NCBI GenBank assembly: GCA_003142495.1 | Contig: PLMM01000236.1 | Span: 1 to 6,840 of the forward strand | Origin: Gemmatimonadota bacterium | GTDB lineage: Bacteria; Gemmatimonadota; Gemmatimonadetes; Gemmatimonadales; Gemmatimonadaceae | Reading direction: 5' to 3' | DNA length: 6,840 bases | Part shown: positions 5,435-6,840 of the stretch, one piece after another | Layout: each line of letters starts with the position of its first letter | How positions within the stretch are numbered: position 1 is the stretch's first letter | Translations under genes and position numbers: made by a program | Notes under the pieces: generated by a model | Database searches by the model: none | Seen by the model: the letters and a program-made list of their open reading frames with translations, nothing else | Told to the model about the DNA's origin: nothing

Positions 5435-5760
5435 GGCAATCGCTGCCTAACCTGATGCGAGAGCGTGTCGGCGGTGTCCGCGCAGGCGACGTCGGTTGGC
5501 TTGAACAGCGGCATCAGCGCCGGCCACTCGGCGTTGAGCTCCGACGCGGTGCGCCCGCGCAGAATGAGATTGCAGGGTGCGGCCAGGTCGGAGAGGCAGA
5601 GGGCGCCGACCTTCGCGATGGGCTGGCCAGTCACACTCGCCATGATCGCGACGACCTTCGGGCGCACGTCATCTCCCGATGCAAGCGCCGACTTCGTGAC
5701 TGGTTCCTTCGCCTTCGTCGCCACCTTCCCCGCACTCTTCTTCCCTTTCTTCGCAGCCAT
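5431..5760 (-). CDS. Small Lys-rich protein of unknown function, faintly acyl-carrier-like (109 aa)
   Basis: The first 25 residues are Lys/Ala-rich (AAKKGKKSAGKVATKAKEP) and probably disordered. Residues 32-108 look helical. Their pattern VRPKVVAIMASVTGQPIAKV, then LSDLAAPCNL, then ASELNAEW and finally ADTADTLSHQVRQRL loosely follows the helices of an acyl carrier protein. If so, the phosphopantetheine serine of the usual DSL motif is replaced by Cys63, and the protein could not be modified in the normal way. This resemblance is judged by eye and is weak; it may be coincidence. No signal peptide or membrane helix is present, so it is probably cytoplasmic, in contrast to its two neighbours. 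ATG at 5758-5760 has GGGAAG upstream. The gene starts 12 bp after the lipoprotein stop and overlaps the barrel gene start by four bases, so it belongs to the same operon. Confidence 0.72.
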   Translation of the reverse strand: MAAKKGKKSAGKVATKAKEPVTKSALASGDDVRPKVVAIMASVTGQPIAKVGALCLSDLAAPCNLILRGRTASELNAEWPALMPLFKPTDVACADTADTLSHQVRQRLP

Positions 5761-5772
5761 GATTCTTCCCGA

Positions 5773-6738
5773 CTACGGAGCCGCGATCGCTGCAGCCACA
5801 ACCCTCAACCCATCGCTCGGCTGCCCGAACACCCACACCTCGTACCGATGTCCCGCCTCCACGGTGAGCGTCGTAGCAACGCCGGGCGTGTGCCCTGCGC
5901 ACGTGCGCAGGCCCTGCCCGCGCGGCGACGTGACGACGGCGAGCGTGTGCGCGCCCGCGGCTATAGGAAAGAGCAGCGTGGTGCTCACCGACGACGGTTG
6001 CTTGCTGAACGCCTGCTTGTCGCCGACCACGCGGCCGTCGTTCGGGGCGTGCGGACACGCGCCATCGATCATGAGATACTGTTCGGGCAGCGAGTCGACG
6101 TTGCCGTTCGCTTCTCGCACGATGAGCAGTGCCTGCGACCCTTGTATCGCCCTCTCGCTATCGGCGAGCGCCGCGTCGATCCTCTTTCCGCCCTCTACGA
6201 TCGTAACCCTCGCGATCGACGCCGCACCGGAGAACCCCTTCGACGGACCGAGCGCGATCGTGAGCTGGTCGGTGGCATCGAAGCCGTTATCGACATTGCC
6301 GCCGAACGGCTCCGTGGCCTGTTTGAGCCCCGCGGGGAAGAGAAAGAGCCAGCCTCGCGAGCCCGTGTAGGTGTCTTCGGCGCGCGGCGACACGTATTCG
6401 GAGATCTCCCCGTACTTGAGCCCCTTGATGAGCGGCTCGGTCGTGGAGTCCGGCTTGCGCACATCGTAGAAGTCGAGCGGGCCGCTCGGGTGACCGTCGA
6501 TCTCGAGGAGATTCGCGATGCGGATCTTCCCCGTGGGCGGGCCGTACTTGTGCCCCGAGCTGCGAGGCATCGCCGACGTATCGCCGAGCTTGGAGAGCGC
6601 GGCGGTGATGGAGTCACCGGTCGACTTCGAGAGCTTGTTCGCGTTCTTGTCGGAGCACGAAGCGGCCGACGCGAGGACAGCGAGCGCCCCGCAGAGCGCG
6701 AGCGCGCGGGTGCGTGTGCTGAGGAGATCGGAGGTCAT
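5773..6738 (-). CDS. Putative lipoprotein with a DUF4397-like segment (321 aa)
   Basis: The N-terminus MTSDLLSTRTRALALCGAL has a basic region and then a hydrophobic stretch ending ASAASC, an acceptable if imperfect lipobox with the lipidated cysteine at about residue 28, followed by a polar linker SDKNANKLSKSTGDS. Residues about 70-145 (KIRIANLLEIDGHPSGPLDFYDVRK, then LIKGLKYGEISEYVSP) resemble the DUF4397 pattern of envelope proteins: a short strand, a conserved LD.YD, then YGE.S.Y. The C-terminal half is also beta-rich (LLFPIAAGAHTLAVVTS, VEAGHRYEVWVFG), with two cysteines (GACPH, RTCAG) that may pair. ATG at 6736-6738 is preferred over the upstream in-frame ATG at 6792: it has AAGGTG five bases upstream and starts a normal-length signal sequence. 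First gene of the cluster running to 3878. Likely membrane-anchored, facing the periplasm or surface; the ligand is unknown. Confidence 0.78.
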   Translation of the reverse strand: MTSDLLSTRTRALALCGALAVLASAASCSDKNANKLSKSTGDSITAALSKLGDTSAMPRSSGHKYGPPTGKIRIANLLEIDGHPSGPLDFYDVRKPDSTTEPLIKGLKYGEISEYVSPRAEDTYTGSRGWLFLFPAGLKQATEPFGGNVDNGFDATDQLTIALGPSKGFSGAASIARVTIVEGGKRIDAALADSERAIQGSQALLIVREANGNVDSLPEQYLMIDGACPHAPNDGRVVGDKQAFSKQPSSVSTTLLFPIAAGAHTLAVVTSPRGQGLRTCAGHTPGVATTLTVEAGHRYEVWVFGQPSDGLRVVAAAIAAP

Positions 6739-6787
6739 CGTCACCTTGTGGCGCGGGAGTCGAGGAGCTGTCGGCAATGGCACCATC

Positions 6788-6816
6788 ATCATAGCTGGCG
6801 GCAGCCCCGCGAGCTA
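6788..6816 (-). promoter_or_regulatory. Upstream region of the lipoprotein operon: possible -10 and imperfect hairpin
   Basis: On the minus strand TATGAT (6788-6793) matches the -10 consensus at five of six positions, but no recognisable -35 stands 16-18 bp upstream. Instead there is an imperfect inverted repeat: 10-base arms at 6792-6801 and 6807-6816, pairing at nine positions around a 5-base loop CAGCC. The repeat could be a regulator site replacing the -35, or a transcript hairpin. The evidence is limited to consensus matching. Confidence 0.25.
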
Positions 6817-6840
6817 GCGGACACGCCGTCAGCTCTCCTC

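Noticed and set aside
6739..6792. Upstream ATG codons (MMM) as the start of the lipoprotein
   Set aside because: They would give an overlong N-terminal region before the signal core, and the internal ATG at 6738 has a much better ribosome site.

Overview
This is a high-GC bacterial chromosomal window with no rRNA, tRNA, CRISPR array, transposase or phage gene. Several products carry signal peptides, one carries a lipobox-like signal, and one looks like an outer-membrane beta-barrel, so the host is probably Gram-negative. High GC, non-ATG starts, sparse Shine-Dalgarno sites and many secreted proteins of unknown family would fit a soil phylum such as Gemmatimonadota. That placement is an impression, not a demonstrated assignment.

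Layout. (1) Bases 1-1094, minus strand: a threonine synthase (thrC) that runs off the left edge. Immediately upstream on the same strand (1118-1927) lies a secreted protein of unknown function. (2) Bases 1928-2055: a divergent promoter region. (3) Bases 2056-2849, plus strand: an ArsR-type winged-helix regulator and an SRPBCC/AHSA1-type ligand-binding-fold protein, a well-known pairing. Their reading frames overlap by about 100 bases, and a short ATGA-coupled reading frame (2846-3088) follows. (4) Bases 2893-3513, minus strand: two tandem paralogous small membrane proteins, about 50% identical, each with two predicted transmembrane helices. They are separated by an intergenic spacer that holds a striking nested inverted repeat. 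(5) Bases 3597-6738, minus strand: a tightly packed cluster, in transcription order: a lipoprotein with a DUF4397-like segment, a small Lys-rich protein faintly resembling an acyl carrier protein without its serine, a 518-residue secreted protein that is probably a beta-barrel, and an 86-codon open frame that looks like the tail of a secreted protein.

How the genes may work together. The ArsR/SRPBCC pair looks like a small autoregulated unit: a perfect 16-bp palindrome lies over the regulator's start codon, just downstream of a sigma70-like promoter whose predicted start leaves almost no leader. The lipoprotein, small protein and barrel are spaced and overlapped like one operon (12-bp gap, then ATGA overlap), which suggests a cell-envelope function that the sequence does not identify. 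thrC is the only gene with a firm metabolic assignment. The parts most likely to be undescribed are the paralogous membrane pair with its inverted repeat and the three-gene envelope operon.
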